Positions 32,901-46,254 of a stretch of 64,000 bases of DNA are shown in pieces. Source of the stretch: Solea solea (Eukaryota > Chordata > Actinopteri > Pleuronectiformes > Soleidae); assembly GCF_958295425.1 (NCBI RefSeq), contig NC_081153.1:2514419-2578418 (forward strand), given 5' to 3'. The position numbers and the translations under genes were made by a program. Numbering within the stretch: position 1 is the first letter of the stretch; every line of letters begins with the position of its first letter. The notes under the pieces were generated by a model. It had not been told where the DNA came from. It searched no databases and was given only the letters and a program-made list of their open reading frames with translations.

Positions 32901-34338
32901 TGCAACACGCTCTATGTTACAGGGTTACACTGAAACATAATAATAATTGTTTACTCTTTGAAAAGCGTCTTCGGTGAGATGAAGAAGCAGCAGAACATCA
33001 CACACTGTACAAATGCAGGAAACAAAGGGATTTTCTGAAGAAAACTCGGACATTCCACGACTTACTAAAATCTGCCGGATGGAAAAGATAGAAGAGACAA
33101 AGCTGACATAGGGGGTTTTAGAAAATATGAAGTAATCTCCCTGTAATCCTAAGGGATCCCAGCATGCAAAGAAATGGTAATCCTGTGTAATGACAGATGA
33201 TCCTTAACAAAGGTCCACGCTGTTATGCAAAGGAAAGACGGTGAAAGAGTATATATACAAAAATATATCCATACAGGCTTTCTGTCTGGACTCTTAAGTA
33301 AGTCATCATGACTTTTGCCCTTCAAATAAAATGTGCTGCACGGACAGAATGACAAATATGCTGAGGCAGATGTATGATGCTCTGAATCCATCTCATTTTT
33401 ACCAACAGATTAACCTCCATCCTGCATATCTCGGGATTATCCACTCAGTGACGAGTGCATATGGTGTGCTTTCCTGAGATCCACATTTATTTACTGTATA
33501 TATGCATTTATCCTCCACACCAGGAATTGTCTCCTCCTGACGCGGTGGACGGTGGAGCAGTGTGTGAGGCCCGTGGGGAATCAGCAACGCCACCCTCAGA
33601 TGTCAGGCGCCACTGTGATCCTCCTGTGAACATCACACCACTCCTCGGAGGCAGCATCAGATGCTTCTTCCCTGTGTTTCTGTCTGCGGTCTAAATGCAT
33701 TTGTCCTCTGGCAGACGTGTAAAGAGGTTTTCCTCACCTCGCCCTGCACGAGGCTGCAGCAGCCGTCCTGCAGACGTGTCCAGCGGTGTCGTCCGGCCTG
33801 AGGCTATGGACATTGCTGCAGACATACAGGTGCAAGAGTGAAAGTGGAGAGATTTATTCAGAGGAAGTAATAACGACGAGTCACACTGTTCATTCCACCC
33901 TTTAGGAAAGTTATTAATGTGGAGAGAGCTGAGCGCTGGGCGCTGGGTTCAAACTTCAAAAGCACATCAAAACCAAATCCCTGCCTCGTCTCATTTTCTT
34001 CACGTTTTATGTTTTATACAATGACAGTGGGTTAAAATAGACACACAGATCTAATGTTGATGAGTCGACTGGATACAGTTTGGCCTGTGGACGCTTAAAG
34101 CAGGTTTTTTTGCTTCTTTAATAAGAGAAATTTACATAGTCAGTGTGGATGTAGACACAAGGTTTAACGGTGTGGATTTAAAACAAGAAAAGCAAGAAGA
34201 TATAAACTAAATTGGGGTCGATCTCCGCGCATATTTACATGCAACATATTGCATTGATTGTCCCACATTTCTTTGTAATTGCTTTACAGCATTGGCTTTA
34301 TTTTTGAGTTATTCTGAAATATCGGTTAAATACTTTGT
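32901..34338. other. intergenic sequence
   Basis: No gene, RNA or mobile element recognised. Confidence 0.45.
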
Positions 34339-34640
34339 GAATTTGGCGTTTGAAATCTTTCGTTCAGATTAACTTCAGTGACACAAAGTGACCACACGAG
34401 GCAGCAGCAGCTCCTGTGTCCTCCGCGATCTTAAATCCATTTTTAAATCCATTTTTAAATACACCAGACCAAATTCCATAGAGAAAATCCGTGCTTTTGG
34501 CTTTGACAGGGATACAGGAGTCATTGATCCACTGCTGCTTTCATCAGTAAGTTCAGATGTGTTATTTTATGAATTCGGCCTTTGAAAACCTTCACAAAGA
34601 TTTATCTTAGTGTCACAAAGTGACCACACGAGGCAGCAGT
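34339..34640. repeat. 70-bp direct duplication, 232 bp apart
   Basis: 34339-34409 and 34571-34639 share gaatt(t/c)ggc, tttgaaa and the block acaaagtgaccacacgaggc. An ancestral local duplication or two copies of a short dispersed repeat. Confidence 0.75.
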
Positions 34641-36395
34641 AGACCAGCAGCTCCTCTGTAATGGGGTTTGGTGTGGGGAGAGCGAGTGTTTTTACAAACT
34701 TCAGTTTCCTGTTCGTCGATAACAGTGAGATAAAGACGTGAACGTAGACTTAAACTGACTTAAGCAGCTGTGTTTGTTTTTCATGTTTTCTCATGAGTGA
34801 TGCGTGTTTTTGTCAGGGATTATTTTACTTTCTAGTGTGTTTCGTGACATTTTTTCCTTGTTTCCTTCCTTCCTTCCTTCCTTCCTTCCCAATACATTCA
34901 GTTACAGCTCACATAAGTTACCAAGACTTAAATCTGAAATGTAAGGATGATGATGAGCAAATATGATATTTAAAAATGTTTCCTGTGTGGGTGTGTTCTT
35001 CACTATATTTATAATGTAAGACGATTAACAGTGTATTTATGCATAAAATAAGAGAACTCTTCCACTCCCCAGTGGAAACCAAAATGTCAGTTTATCATGA
35101 CTACTTTTTTTTAACCCTCTGAATTGCGTTTTTCTTTTTTTCCCGACCTTTGTGATGTAGAGGCTGCATTGGGGAGTAAATGGAGGACGTGTGGATTGAG
35201 ATGGATGCGGCGACAGATGAGGGAGGATGGGTGGAACAGCTGCCTGCCTCCGTCGCTGTGCCGGGGGGTAGACATTTCTGCAGGACCTCATAAGACATGG
35301 TACACAAATTCACTCAGCTTTTTATTTATTATCCAGCCCCTCCTCCTCCTCCTCCTCCTCCTCCCTCCACATATATATATATATACTGTATACTGTGAAT
35401 ATTCATCTGTAAGTGTTCAGGTAAATAATTAAGCATCAAAGTTATACTGGAGTTAATTAGCAGATTAGTAAATGAAGGTCATCCTCAGAAGATTTAATTT
35501 GCCTTACACGTTCATTAAAGAGCGAGGGAAGACGAGCACTTCTAAACATGTAGCCTCCCCTGCTAATGCACTTAATTGGCATTTTGATTAAATTTCAGAA
35601 ACAGAATTGAGAAGTCGGGCTGTCATTCTTTTCATTTTTACAGCAGTAAGGTTTTCTCTATCCAGACTATGATGGAGAAGTCTATTAATAAAAAGTAATA
35701 CGGCTCTGCTTTTAAAGCTGCTCAGCCGTATAATCACTATCCATATGTGGATTCTGAGAGTTTTAGCAGGGATTTCTTTGTGTCTTTTTTGCAGGTGTTG
35801 GACGTTAGCTTAGGATACAGCAGCTTGCAACACTTACAAGAGGCATCCAGGAGCGATATTAGCTCTGATGATTACGATTTTCAAACATGATGCTTCAGTA
35901 AACCTCAGCGGAGACGACCAGCAGGGACGTGAGCGAGAAATCCTGCCCTTAATTTAGAGAAAATGATTCAAATGGAAAAACTGGAAAAGCTGATGCCACC
36001 AGTGTAGTTTGTGCATATTGTATGAAGCGGAGTAAACGCGATGCAGCCTCTCGCCTTGGATGTGGACACCAGTTGGGACCGCGCTCTCTGTTTCATTATC
36101 ATTTGAACCTCAGATGTCAGGTAACGGCAAGTCAGAGCACGAGAGGAAGCCGTACCCTGAGAACCCGCAGAGATTCATTAGGGAGCAGGTGATGAAAGGG
36201 TAACGAACAGAGGGGGAAACCCTACAAAGAATAGTCGGGAGTCAGCTTTAATTGATAGGGAGTCTCTTCTCACGATGCCATGCAGAAGCTTTGATGTCGG
36301 AGCGTCGGACCGACAAGATTACATTTGAATTGTGAGCAGGTGAGGACGACAGGAAACATGTAAAAGCAGAAGTTAAGATTGGTAGAGTGTGCCGT
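34641..36395. other. intergenic, with candidate conserved non-coding stretch
   Basis: A CCTT run (34860-34889) and a CTC run (35340-35363) occur. The stretch 35440-35760 is free of simple repeats and rich in TAAT and CATTA motifs. No coding exon recognised. Confidence 0.4.
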
Positions 36396-36471
36396 ACCAA
36401 ACCAAACCAAACCAAAGCAAAGCAAAGCAAAGCAAAGCAAAGCAAAGCAAAGCAAACCAAACCAAAGCAAA
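36396..36471. repeat. pentanucleotide repeat CCAAA/GCAAA
   Basis: Fifteen pentamers: CCAAA at both ends flanking a homogeneous GCAAA core. Confidence 0.95.
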
Positions 36472-36664
36472 CTGAGCTGAACTGTTAGTGGGAACACGGG
36501 GAGGCCACAGCTCATTTATCGTGTTGAGCTGCTGAACAGCTGGAGGGTACGGGTTTTTTTCAGCAGTAGAATTCACTTTTTCGTGGGTGCTGTGTTTCAC
36601 ACCCTAACAATGGGCACATTTCAATTAACAGTGCACTCTTTATTTATTTAGTTTCTGCCTTTTA

Positions 36665-36706
<42 letters not shown>
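36665..36706. repeat. ATCT microsatellite
   Basis: About ten ATCT units. Confidence 0.95.
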
Positions 36707-39700
36707 GTCCGTTGGCTGAATAACAGCTTGATTTGGAGACTTAATAGAGAGGAAAGAGGATGAGTTGTAAATGATCTAGCTTGATTCCAGAGCGCTGAGT
36801 ATCTGTATATCCTTACGACTGTATACTTCCCTTTAGATATTTGTCTTGTAGCGGTATTTTATTGATCCCTCACATGCAGTAACTTCGCTGGCAGCATTTC
36901 TGATGATAAATTTGAAAGCACAGTTGTGGAGGCACAATGACCATCATTACTGTGGTACAGTGCAGTGCCTGTAGCCACACATTTGGGAGTCATCCGAGGC
37001 TAATGCTGTGGCAGCACAGTTCAGATTTACTGAGGCTGCAATGTGATCCACTGTGATGACCAAAATCAATCCTGTGTGGGCGTATCTTTGCCCTTCCACT
37101 GGGGAATATTGCACAGCGGTGGAGCAATGGAAGGAAATATTACTTACTTCTCACTCTCTTTTCCTTCTTATTTTCCTGCACACACATTAACGCCGGCCGT
37201 CGGTGGAGGAGGAGGAGGAGGAGGAGGAGGAGGAGGAGGAGACGACGACAACGTGCCTGTGCTCAGTTCTCTCTCCAAACAGCACCTGCTCAGTAATGAT
37301 GGATCAAGACTGCGGTGAGAATGAGGGCGCATTTTTTTAATTGGCTGTTACATGAGAAATATCACAGCAGCCATATGGATTAGATATTATTGGACCATAT
37401 GCCCATACGCTCCTCAGCAGCACAGACTCCTCACCAAAAACAGCAGCACAAAAACACACACACACACACACACACACACAGTTCTCAAGAACAATCATCC
37501 ACAGGGAAAAAAAACAAAAGCCACTTGGAAATCCTTAAAATATAAGATACATCTGATAAAAGAGGTAACACTGAGATTATAAAACGACATCTATTCTTTT
37601 TATACTTTGTTTCTAAGGACTTAAAAGCTGAAATGTAAAATACACCGTTGCTTTGTCATGTTCTGATCTCAGCAGTTTTTCTCCTGCATTAATGTGGAAA
37701 ACAAATGACTTTAAAGCTACAAACAGTTCTTACCCATTTATTACAGTTTTTGTGTCATTTGCACAGTTCAGTTCATATGAATGAATGAATGAATGAATAT
37801 CTTTGTTTTGCTCGCATTCATATTAAAAGTCAATATAAAGTGACATCATTTAACACAATTATGCCAATAACCTTTATTATTTTTGCCTCATCCTGTTCAA
37901 CATTATAGAAAAAACCAAGAAAATCAAAATGTAAAGAAAATACATAAAACAATACACCTCGTAAATTATAATTTCCTTCTCTTAATTTATGCAAACAGGA
38001 ATCTCTAGTGTTTTAGAAAACAAACAATGTCTAAAAATGATAGAAATCGAGCCAGTCTGACATACAGGGCATTAAAAGTGAACGATACACTATCCTAAGG
38101 CAGTTTTTATTCAATAAATCCTTGGTTTGATTTACATTTCATGTGTTCTATGTGTGGTTTCCAGCTAAGTGTGTGGTCTACAATGACTCGGACTTTCATT
38201 TAATCATAACTTATTGTCATCAAACCATATTTTCAATTCGATGAACTCCATTTTCTACAGATTCATATCTGCAGTATATCATTCATACGCTTATTTACAA
38301 CAATTGACTTATATAAACACTAGTCTAATGTCCACACAATCTCCACTGAATAAACTGAGTCTGACTCTGTCAACAACCACAGCATGACATTGAAAAGTTT
38401 TGATTATATTATCCTTTTGTGTGTAGCCACAGTCCATTCCTCACTCTCTACCTCGCAAGGACAACATTCATTTGTCTCCTTGTGTCATGATGCAGCTTTA
38501 AGCCCTAACAACTTCATTATCCAGTGCACAAACTCCAGAAATAACATGCCATTAAAATCGAAATGAAATAAAAATCCTATAACGTCCAGCGACATGAAAT
38601 CATCAGGGTGCCGTTTGATTTGATTATACGTTGGTTCAACAAGTACAGACTGACGACCTGATCTTATCATCATGATGGATCGTCGTCTTTCTGTTAAGAG
38701 AAGAAACATCTCTCCGCCCTGTGCCTCTTAATTATGTGAATTTAAAGAGGTAAATAATGATGTGAGTTTTTTGCCTTTTGTAGCCCGTCTGAGCTGGAGC
38801 ATGCCCCGAGTCATCATCTCTCATTAAATAATGAATAGTGATTGGCATGAAATTACTTCACCCCCACTCTGCTGCCTGTCCATTAGTCCGTTAATCAACA
38901 GCATATGACTGCCAGGCTGCAAAAAAATAAAAAAATTAAAAATCCTCCTGCAAACAAATCACCCTCTGCCACACACACACACACACACCCTAAAATACAA
39001 TTGCTCATTTGCATAATGAGGGCCAAAGGAGGGCAATGTTTGCTCATAATCAAAATACATTTATTCACAGGAAGCGATCCTGTTGCACCTGCTTAATTCA
39101 CACCTGCTCTTTCCTGTAATCACAGCCAGAGTTCAGGTGGAAGCGCAGGTCTTGTAATGTGTTTGCACGAAGCCCCAGAGTCTTTGAACCTGACAAAAGA
39201 AGGATGTTTAGGATTCACAGAGTCGCACGAGCCGGGGGAACGTCCCGCACGTCGACCTGGGGAATGTCAACCTTGGCTGGAACAATGTGAACATGAAAAA
39301 ATCATCATGGTGGACCAGTGACGTGACGAAGGAAACAGACAAACAAACCAGTCATTTCAATTCAAGCCTGATAATCCATTTTTAAGTCTGCATTCAAAGT
39401 GACAGCATGCTGCAGAACAGTGTCCAGCACTCGGAGCAGTTGACAGCAGGAGAAAGTGACCGGGAAATCCCTGTCGTCGTCTAACTCACCGGCATTCAGT
39501 GCTTGTCAACTTTTTCTTAACGTGTCGATGGGGAGATGCATATTTCCTCACAAACTTATACAAACGCTGTTTGTTTACTTCCGGTGGCGACTGACCCTTG
39601 ACCTGTACTATGTAATAGTAGCAAAAATAATAACAAACAATAATAATCAAACAAGACGTCAGTCAAAAAAAGCCTGAGGAATAAAACATTGCCACGTTTT

Positions 39701-40264
39701 TAAACTAGTAAAACACACAGTATCTTCTCTGCGATGTCTCTGACCTCATGATATGATGATATTTTTGAAATAAATATACAGATTATTCTCTTTTAACAAC
39801 CCTGCAAATCACATTTTGGTACAATCCGCCTTTCACACAGTTTGACGTGACAATGACTGGAGAATTCAAGACCCTCACAAATATCCTGACGTGAATTCAA
39901 ACAGGACCACGTGAACGTGTCTGCTGGATAACTGGGTCACACTGAAGGCCACAAGTCCCAGGTGCTGGTCCTGATTTGCATGTCGCTGTGGCGTTTCTGT
40001 GCCGCGTCTCCCAGAGGTCACTTCACGTCAGCTGAGCGCTTGTGTTTACGTCTCTGTGATTCACAGTTTTGTTTTCTGTAGACACACAGAAGCTTCCCTG
40101 CAAGTGACATCTCATTTTTTATGGTGGATTCCGACAAAAAGACAGATGCGATCGATGGGATGTTGTCTGCAAAATGTCACATACGCTTACTTCAAATTAG
40201 TCTACATGGAGGCAATAATAAAAATAGAAGTTGACATAGTTTTCTAATGGCCTCCTTGTTTCGG
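36707..40264. other. intergenic sequence with scattered microsatellites
   Basis: GGA run at 37204-37240, CA run at 37455-37480, GAAT run near 37779-37797, CA at 38971-38988. The stretch 38700-39120 looks single-copy. No gene recognised. Confidence 0.4.
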
Positions 40265-40340
40265 CAGCAGCAGCAGCAGCAGCAGCGGCAGCAGCAGCAG
40301 CAGCAGCGGCAGCAGCAGCAGCAGCAGCGGCAGCAGCAGC
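40265..40340. repeat. CAG trinucleotide array with regular CGG interruptions
   Basis: CAG triplets with CGG at 40286, 40307 and 40328, exactly every 21 bp, so the real unit is six CAG plus one CGG. There is no surrounding coding frame. Confidence 0.95.
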
Positions 40341-42059
40341 ACCTCCACGGCGACAGTCCCAGTGAAACATGTAAATGTGAATATGCTTTGACCTAACAAG
40401 GACACCCTTGTTAACCAGCATCATTCTATATGATGAAATGAGAAAAAGCACCCTTATCCGTCTCTGTCAGAAAAACAAGCAGCCTAATAGAAGGGATAAG
40501 GTCACCACTAAATGTCAAACTTGTTTACCCTCCAGTGGCAGACAGATTGGCTGGAATTCATCATAAACACAACAGGTTCCTATTAACGGAGCATTCCCTC
40601 GTCCCGCGTCCAGCTCCTCGCGCCTTTTGTTTAATTGTGTGAAAATAAAATGCGTCGAACGTCGCGTTCCGGGGACAGTAAAGGTTATCTTTTCATGAAT
40701 GATGACACATTGTGAGCCCATAAAGTGGGAATTTTCCCAATTGTTGTTCAAGGCATGGTGTGGGTATTGAACACAACGCTGAGAAGATAGAATTGGTTGT
40801 GATTCGGCCACAAAAGCAGGGCAACTACGCAGCTAAGTGAGATGGATTCTCTGCTTTCTCCTCTCCTATTAGACAACATACAGTAAATCACGTGCACTAT
40901 AACACATTTGGAGGGAACGTGGAGGACTGTTACACGTTTGCAGTGATAAAGATTCATGCCACGGTGTTTTATTTCATGTAGTGTATATAATGCAAGATAA
41001 ATGTTGAAGAGAGAGTGCCACCGATGCCAGGGCAATTTATTATTCTCTACCAGGTCCAAACTGCTGCGGATCGATGGAACAGGAGTTAGGAGAGGTCCAC
41101 GGGTGCAATGTGTCATCATTTTAATGAAATATAGATTTGGGACTATTAAACAGCTTCGCTGGAGCAGGTAAAAATTGCTCACTTTTTCCCTGCTAAACAA
41201 AGCCATCCATTTTAACTGTGGAACAAAATCAATAGCAGGCTGTGACCAATATGTACCTTTCAAAATATGGGTACAGTTACATTGAGCAGTAGCTAATAAA
41301 TCAAAGCCAAGAGTATCACATCTTTTATGGTCGTTATATTGATGCACACACACACACACGCACACACACACACACACGCACACACACACACACACACCTC
41401 TGTGGCTCTCAGCACAATCTTTCATTATGTGAAACAAAGCAGACGATAAATGTTGTCTTTGCTGTGATGTTTTACACTTTTATTATTCATATGTACCCGT
41501 GTTTACACGTGTTCAGGCAGGAACACGCGTGTAAACACGTAAGGAATTAGATTTGTGTCAATATTTTCAGAAGAAGCAAATAAAATATCGCTTTAATCCT
41601 TCAAAAATATTGTATTTTACTGTTTGAAAATACACTTGTTCTTTGTGCCGTGGTTTTTTTATTTGCTTAGGAAGCTGCCTGCTGATTGGTTCCTGAGTTT
41701 TGGAGTGACAGGAAGTTGTCACAGGCTTGGAGTTGCCATCCATCTGGAACTTGTTCCCCGCCGGAATCCGACAAAATAATTGTAAATATCTAACGTTTAT
41801 AATCTGACGAATGTTAGATATTTACAAAAAAAGCTGGGGAACGAGCGACTCCAAGTCTGTGACAACTTCCGGTCCATTGAGCTGTCGCTGTGACTGCATT
41901 TCGAGTACTTTTTGCTCAGGTGTGTTTATCTAGTAAAAGGATAAAAGGATATAAGACTCTATATTGCACATTCTTAAAGCCTCTGTAGAAACTCTACGTT
42001 TAAACGTAGTACTGGGAAAAAAAAGCAGCCAAAATGCTCTGTGTTCTGAGGGTTAATAT
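40341..42059. other. intergenic, single-copy-looking sequence
   Basis: A CA/CG microsatellite lies at 41343-41397. A 229-codon minus-strand open frame (40748-41437) is judged accidental. 40480-41150 is a candidate conserved non-coding stretch. Confidence 0.4.
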
Positions 42060-42150
42060 TATTTGTTTCTTGCCCAGGTCGTCACTGTAAATGAGAATTG
42101 CTTCTCCACTGACTTAGCTGGTTAAATAAAGGTAAAATAAATCAAATCTG
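42060..42150 (+). mobile_element. retroposon 3'-tail fragment
   Basis: aggtcgtcactgtaaatgag ... ttagctggttaaataaaggt then aaaataaat is a very common fish retroposon ending. Only the tail is present. Confidence 0.55.
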
Positions 42151-43840
42151 TATTTCTCACTAACGAAAGGTTTCAGTGTTTTCCTTTTCCTCGTCATAGA
42201 ACCGGTGATTCTACACAAACCTGAACGTGTCTGTGAGGAATGGAAATGAGAAGAGAATGTAAAATTAGAATGTGTGCATGAACGCACAGCAGGGCCACAG
42301 TGTCAGGTTTATAATGAAGCAAGACCCCACTTAATAATAACAAGCAGTGGAGAGAACGACACTCCACGCGTGTGCAGTGTTAATGTTAATGCATGTTTTT
42401 TTATCTGGAAACGTTCTCATTAAACCCGGCATGGAAATGTTTGTTTTGGGTGTGAAGGACTGCATTTAGACTGAAGGATCAAACGAGAGGAGCTCTCTGG
42501 ATCAAGTGCTGCTCTGCGCGCGAGAGGTCGTTGTCTGTGAGAGCTGCGCTAATGGACGTTTTCAAGGCAACCTGCATGACCCACATGAGTGGGGCTGATT
42601 CTAAATTGGAATAAATGCTTCCGTAAAAGCTGCAGGACGGGTTTTTGTCAGTCCCTCTTGGAGAAACGTACATTTTCTCCGTCACTTTTGTCTCACAAAC
42701 AAGACGGACACCCTATACTTTACTTCCAGGCTTTCAAATAAGCATCCGGCCTGTGACTCGCCGTCGCCCAGATCAATTCCGACTTGGCTTCGCCTGGATC
42801 CCGTTTTGCATAAAATTGACAACTGTGTGTGGGGAAAACTGCCTCACACTGAATAAGTGATGAAGAGATAAGTCTATACTGTCACTTGTAATCATGCGCT
42901 TGCTTTAAATGCACTGGCATAATTACAGGGCGAGACCACGTCTCTCATCTGTATCATGTCTCTTTGTCACACACAACTTGATATTTATTTATTCTTAAAA
43001 CATCACAAAGAGAAAAAAAAAATCAGAATTAATACCAGCATTGTGGAAAAAAAGGGAAGTCCCATTAAATTCAAAGCATACAGGTTTTTTTTATTGTTAT
43101 TACAAATTCCAGTGGGAGATAAACGGTTAGGTTTTTTTTTTAATAAACTTTCAGAGACTCCTGACTCTTGCCGAGTGGCCTTCTACCTTTCCACAATAAA
43201 ACTTCCCTGACACGCTCAGGGCACTCCAGACGAACTCCTCACCTCGTAATAAAAGTGTCAGAAAAATAACGTTCCCCAGAGATGGTATATAAACCCAGCG
43301 TAAAGCTGGAGAGGCTCATGTTTAGATTTGATAACGCAATTAACCGCAGGATGTCAGCTGAACACCCATGTGGTCTGAAAAACAAAACCACATACAATGA
43401 CTAACTGCAGAGATCTGTTATTGGAACCAAACTATATAACAAATGCTTAACTAATGATTTTTTATGGCACAGCTGCTCTAAATGATCAGCATCGATCATT
43501 TCTGTAATGGTTAACGCACCAGTATGTAGAAGCTCTTTCAGCAAAATGAGATTTTTAATAGTAAAATATAATTATAATTATTATTATTATTGCTATCCAT
43601 GAATTTTCACTGTTTTACAAAAAAAAGCGACTGAAAAATACTAAAGCACATTATTACTTCTTGATTTAAATTTCAAATTATAGTTATTTACTTACTGAAA
43701 AAATTGTTTTAGATTTCCGACTAAAATTTAGATATAAAATGGTGAATTCACTTATTATTTTCCAAACAAATAACAATTTCTAGAATATTAACGTTTTCTC
43801 ATTTTTATGACAGGTGATAAATAGTAAACCGGATACGACT
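42151..43840. other. intergenic sequence
   Basis: No gene or repeat family recognised. Confidence 0.45.
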
Positions 43841-43849
43841 GGATTGTGA

Positions 43850-44008
43850 CGCTGTCCCTTTAAGAGTGTCTCGTTAGCGTTGCTCTGTGTTCCCGCGAGA
43901 CTTCATCAAGAAGGAACGATACCTGTACTGTGAGCCCGCGTGACACCCATGGATGCTACTGAAGATTTCACGTTGTTGTTGTTGTTGTTGTGTGTGCAGC
44001 AGAGCACC
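43850..44008 (+). promoter_or_regulatory. candidate promoter and first exon of a small transcript
   Basis: A locally CpG-bearing stretch with ttcccgcgagac (half of the TCTCGCGAGA promoter motif) and cccgcgtgac, followed by a strong donor (acc then gtaagt at 44009). It ends in a TTG run. There is no TATA box. It is unlike the AT-rich surroundings. First exon limits are a guess. Confidence 0.35.
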
Positions 44009-44169
44009 GTAAGTTAGCATGGACGACACTGACGTTCTTCAGAAAATGATGCTTTGTTTTTGTGTGTGTCAATGTTTTTGAGGCTAATTTAGCATGTTTG
44101 CGTTAATTATACGATTCGGGAAAATTAGGTGTTAACATAACGGTTATATGTTGAAATTCAGTAGTAACA

Positions 44170-44345
44170 TTAGTTAGGGAACGTTCCCGGAAGGTTCCCC
44201 CACCCAAGTTAGTTTTAGGTTGAACGTTTGGTTCCCAGAACCTTAGGTTATACAACCTTCATACATGACAAACGTTTCAGTTTTTGGTTCCCTCAAAGTT
44301 TAGGGAACGTTAGGCTCCTCCCTAACCCTGAGGGAACGCTCTTTA
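44170..44345. repeat. GGAACGTT-type repeat
   Basis: Clustered ggaacgtt, aacgtttggttccc and agggaacgtt motifs in both orientations, a recurrent type of fish dispersed palindromic repeat. Confidence 0.6.
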
Positions 44346-44367
44346 AAAGTTTTGGTTTGGTTGTAAC

Positions 44368-44676
44368 TAGAGCTGTAACAATTACTCGACTAATTGATTA
44401 TTAATCGACTACTAAATTAAGTGTTTTATATAGAATTAACATCAGTTTGTGTGATTTTTTTTCAACTTCTTAAATGTGAATATTGTCTGGTTTCTTTGCT
44501 CCATATAACAAAGAAATCATTCAAACAAGACATTTGAGAATATCGTCATTTCCAGGTTTGACAAACACTGATGAACATGTTTTAATGACGTTTTATGGAT
44601 CAAACATTACTTGACTAATCGTGAAAATAATTGACAGATGAATCGGTTATGAAAGTAATTGTTAGTTGGAGCTCTA
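44368..44676 (-). mobile_element. hAT-type miniature element, copy 2 (309 bp)
   Basis: Inverted ends tagagctgtaacaatta and its complement ttgttagttggagctcta. Inside are the shared blocks in reverse order. Flanks gttgtaac and gttataca are a possible decayed 8-bp target duplication. This copy shows the full element. Confidence 0.8.
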
Positions 44677-45648
44677 GTTATACACAGATATATAAAAGAA
44701 GTATGGTTTGTTGCGTGTATGAAGTTTAAGAAAGAAAGAAAACTATTGACATTTCATTGCTGCTTATGAAGTGGGGGAAAAACACTGGAACATTATGTAG
44801 TTTATGACAGGACAGGACTCTTCATGTGTGTACATGACTTTCTCGGTTTTAGGGATGTTTTCCATTTCACATTTGACACATATTTTAGTGGAAGAACATT
44901 ATGAAAGCACTTTCTATGACCTTCATCCCTGGAAAAAAACAACCAAGTGTTTCTTTAAAACAAGTCATAAACATAGAGGTGTTTTTCAAAGGTTGAAGAG
45001 CGCTGGTATTTTACCACTGTTTACGTACACTGTGATTTATGTCAAATAGCAGAGCTAATGCTGCTTGACTGTTAAACGCAGTCTGGGAATGAAAGGAAAA
45101 ACCCACAGAATGTTGCCGCATGTCCGGTCCATTAAGTCTTGGCCAGGCCACCACCGTTGCTGTTAGTGACGATCGGAGAGGGAAGAGAGGAGGACATTTA
45201 ATAATTAATGGGCATCACAAATGCTGCTGGACACAATAATGATAACCTTGAGTTGTGGAAATTGAAACAAAACAAACACATGACAAATAATAATCACTTA
45301 CCTGTTCAGCCAACAATTTGAGCCGGGTTGAATTATTATTTTCTTTATAAATGTGAGAAAGGAGAGATGACATTAATGTCACACTGTGTGACGTGCAAGA
45401 CTCAGGGTTTTTCAGCAGCACCACGTATTCTGAAATTCACCATATTCCTGCTGCAGTTAAGAACATTTTATTCTTCTTTTTTGGGTGTGTAACAGTAAAT
45501 CAAGTAGTTTGATATGCAATGTCATTTTAAGTTCTGGTCAACTGAGAAGACTAAAACGTACTTATGTTCCTGCCATGTCCCTCGGGCAAAATCAGTGACA
45601 TTCGCACTTATAATGCTGATGATGGAAAAAGTTGATGTTGTTCTGATT

Positions 45649-46208
45649 TAGGGCTGCGACTAACCATTATTTTCTTGATTAATCAAGTAATCATTTGATC
45701 CATAAAATGTCATAAAATGTTGATCTGTGTTAACCAAACCTGGAAAATATGATGATTTCAAATGTCACAAAGAATTGTTCACTTTTAATGATTTCTTTAT
45801 TTTATGGAGCAAAGAAACCAGAAAATATTCACATTTAAGAAGCTGAATAATCCGAAAACTTGTTTTGGTAATGGAAAAATACACTCAATTTATGATCGAA
45901 ATGGTTAACAATTAATTTAGTCACTGATTAATCAATTATTAAGCCATTACTAAATTAGTTGCCAACTATTTTGATAATCGATTAATCGGTTTGAAGCTTT
46001 TTTTCCATGATTAAAACAAGATTCAAACTTCGAACTTCTTAAGCTTCTTTGCTCCGTATAAGTGAATCATTTTGGTTTGTGGACAAAAACAGGACATTTG
46101 AGAACATCATCATTTCCAGGTTTGACAAACACTGATCAACATTTTTTAACATTTTCTGACATTTTATGGACCAAACGATGACTAGATTAATCGTTAGTTG
46201 CAGCTCTA
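45649..46208. mobile_element. inverted pair of hAT-type miniature elements (copies 3 and 4)
   Basis: Copy 3 runs + from tagggctgcgactaac to about 45935; copy 4 runs - from there to gttagttgcagctcta at 46208. Both carry tgttgatc.gtgtt and acctggaaa blocks. The pair is a roughly 560-bp imperfect palindrome. Confidence 0.75.
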
Positions 46209-46254
46209 CCTCAGTAATGGAGTAAGATATTTATCAGATACTTTTTCATTGCAG

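Noticed and set aside
40748..41437. 229-codon minus-strand open frame
   Set aside because: Part of it is a CA-repeat-derived Cys-Val run; the rest has no family resemblance, no splice context and looks like non-coding sequence without stops by chance.
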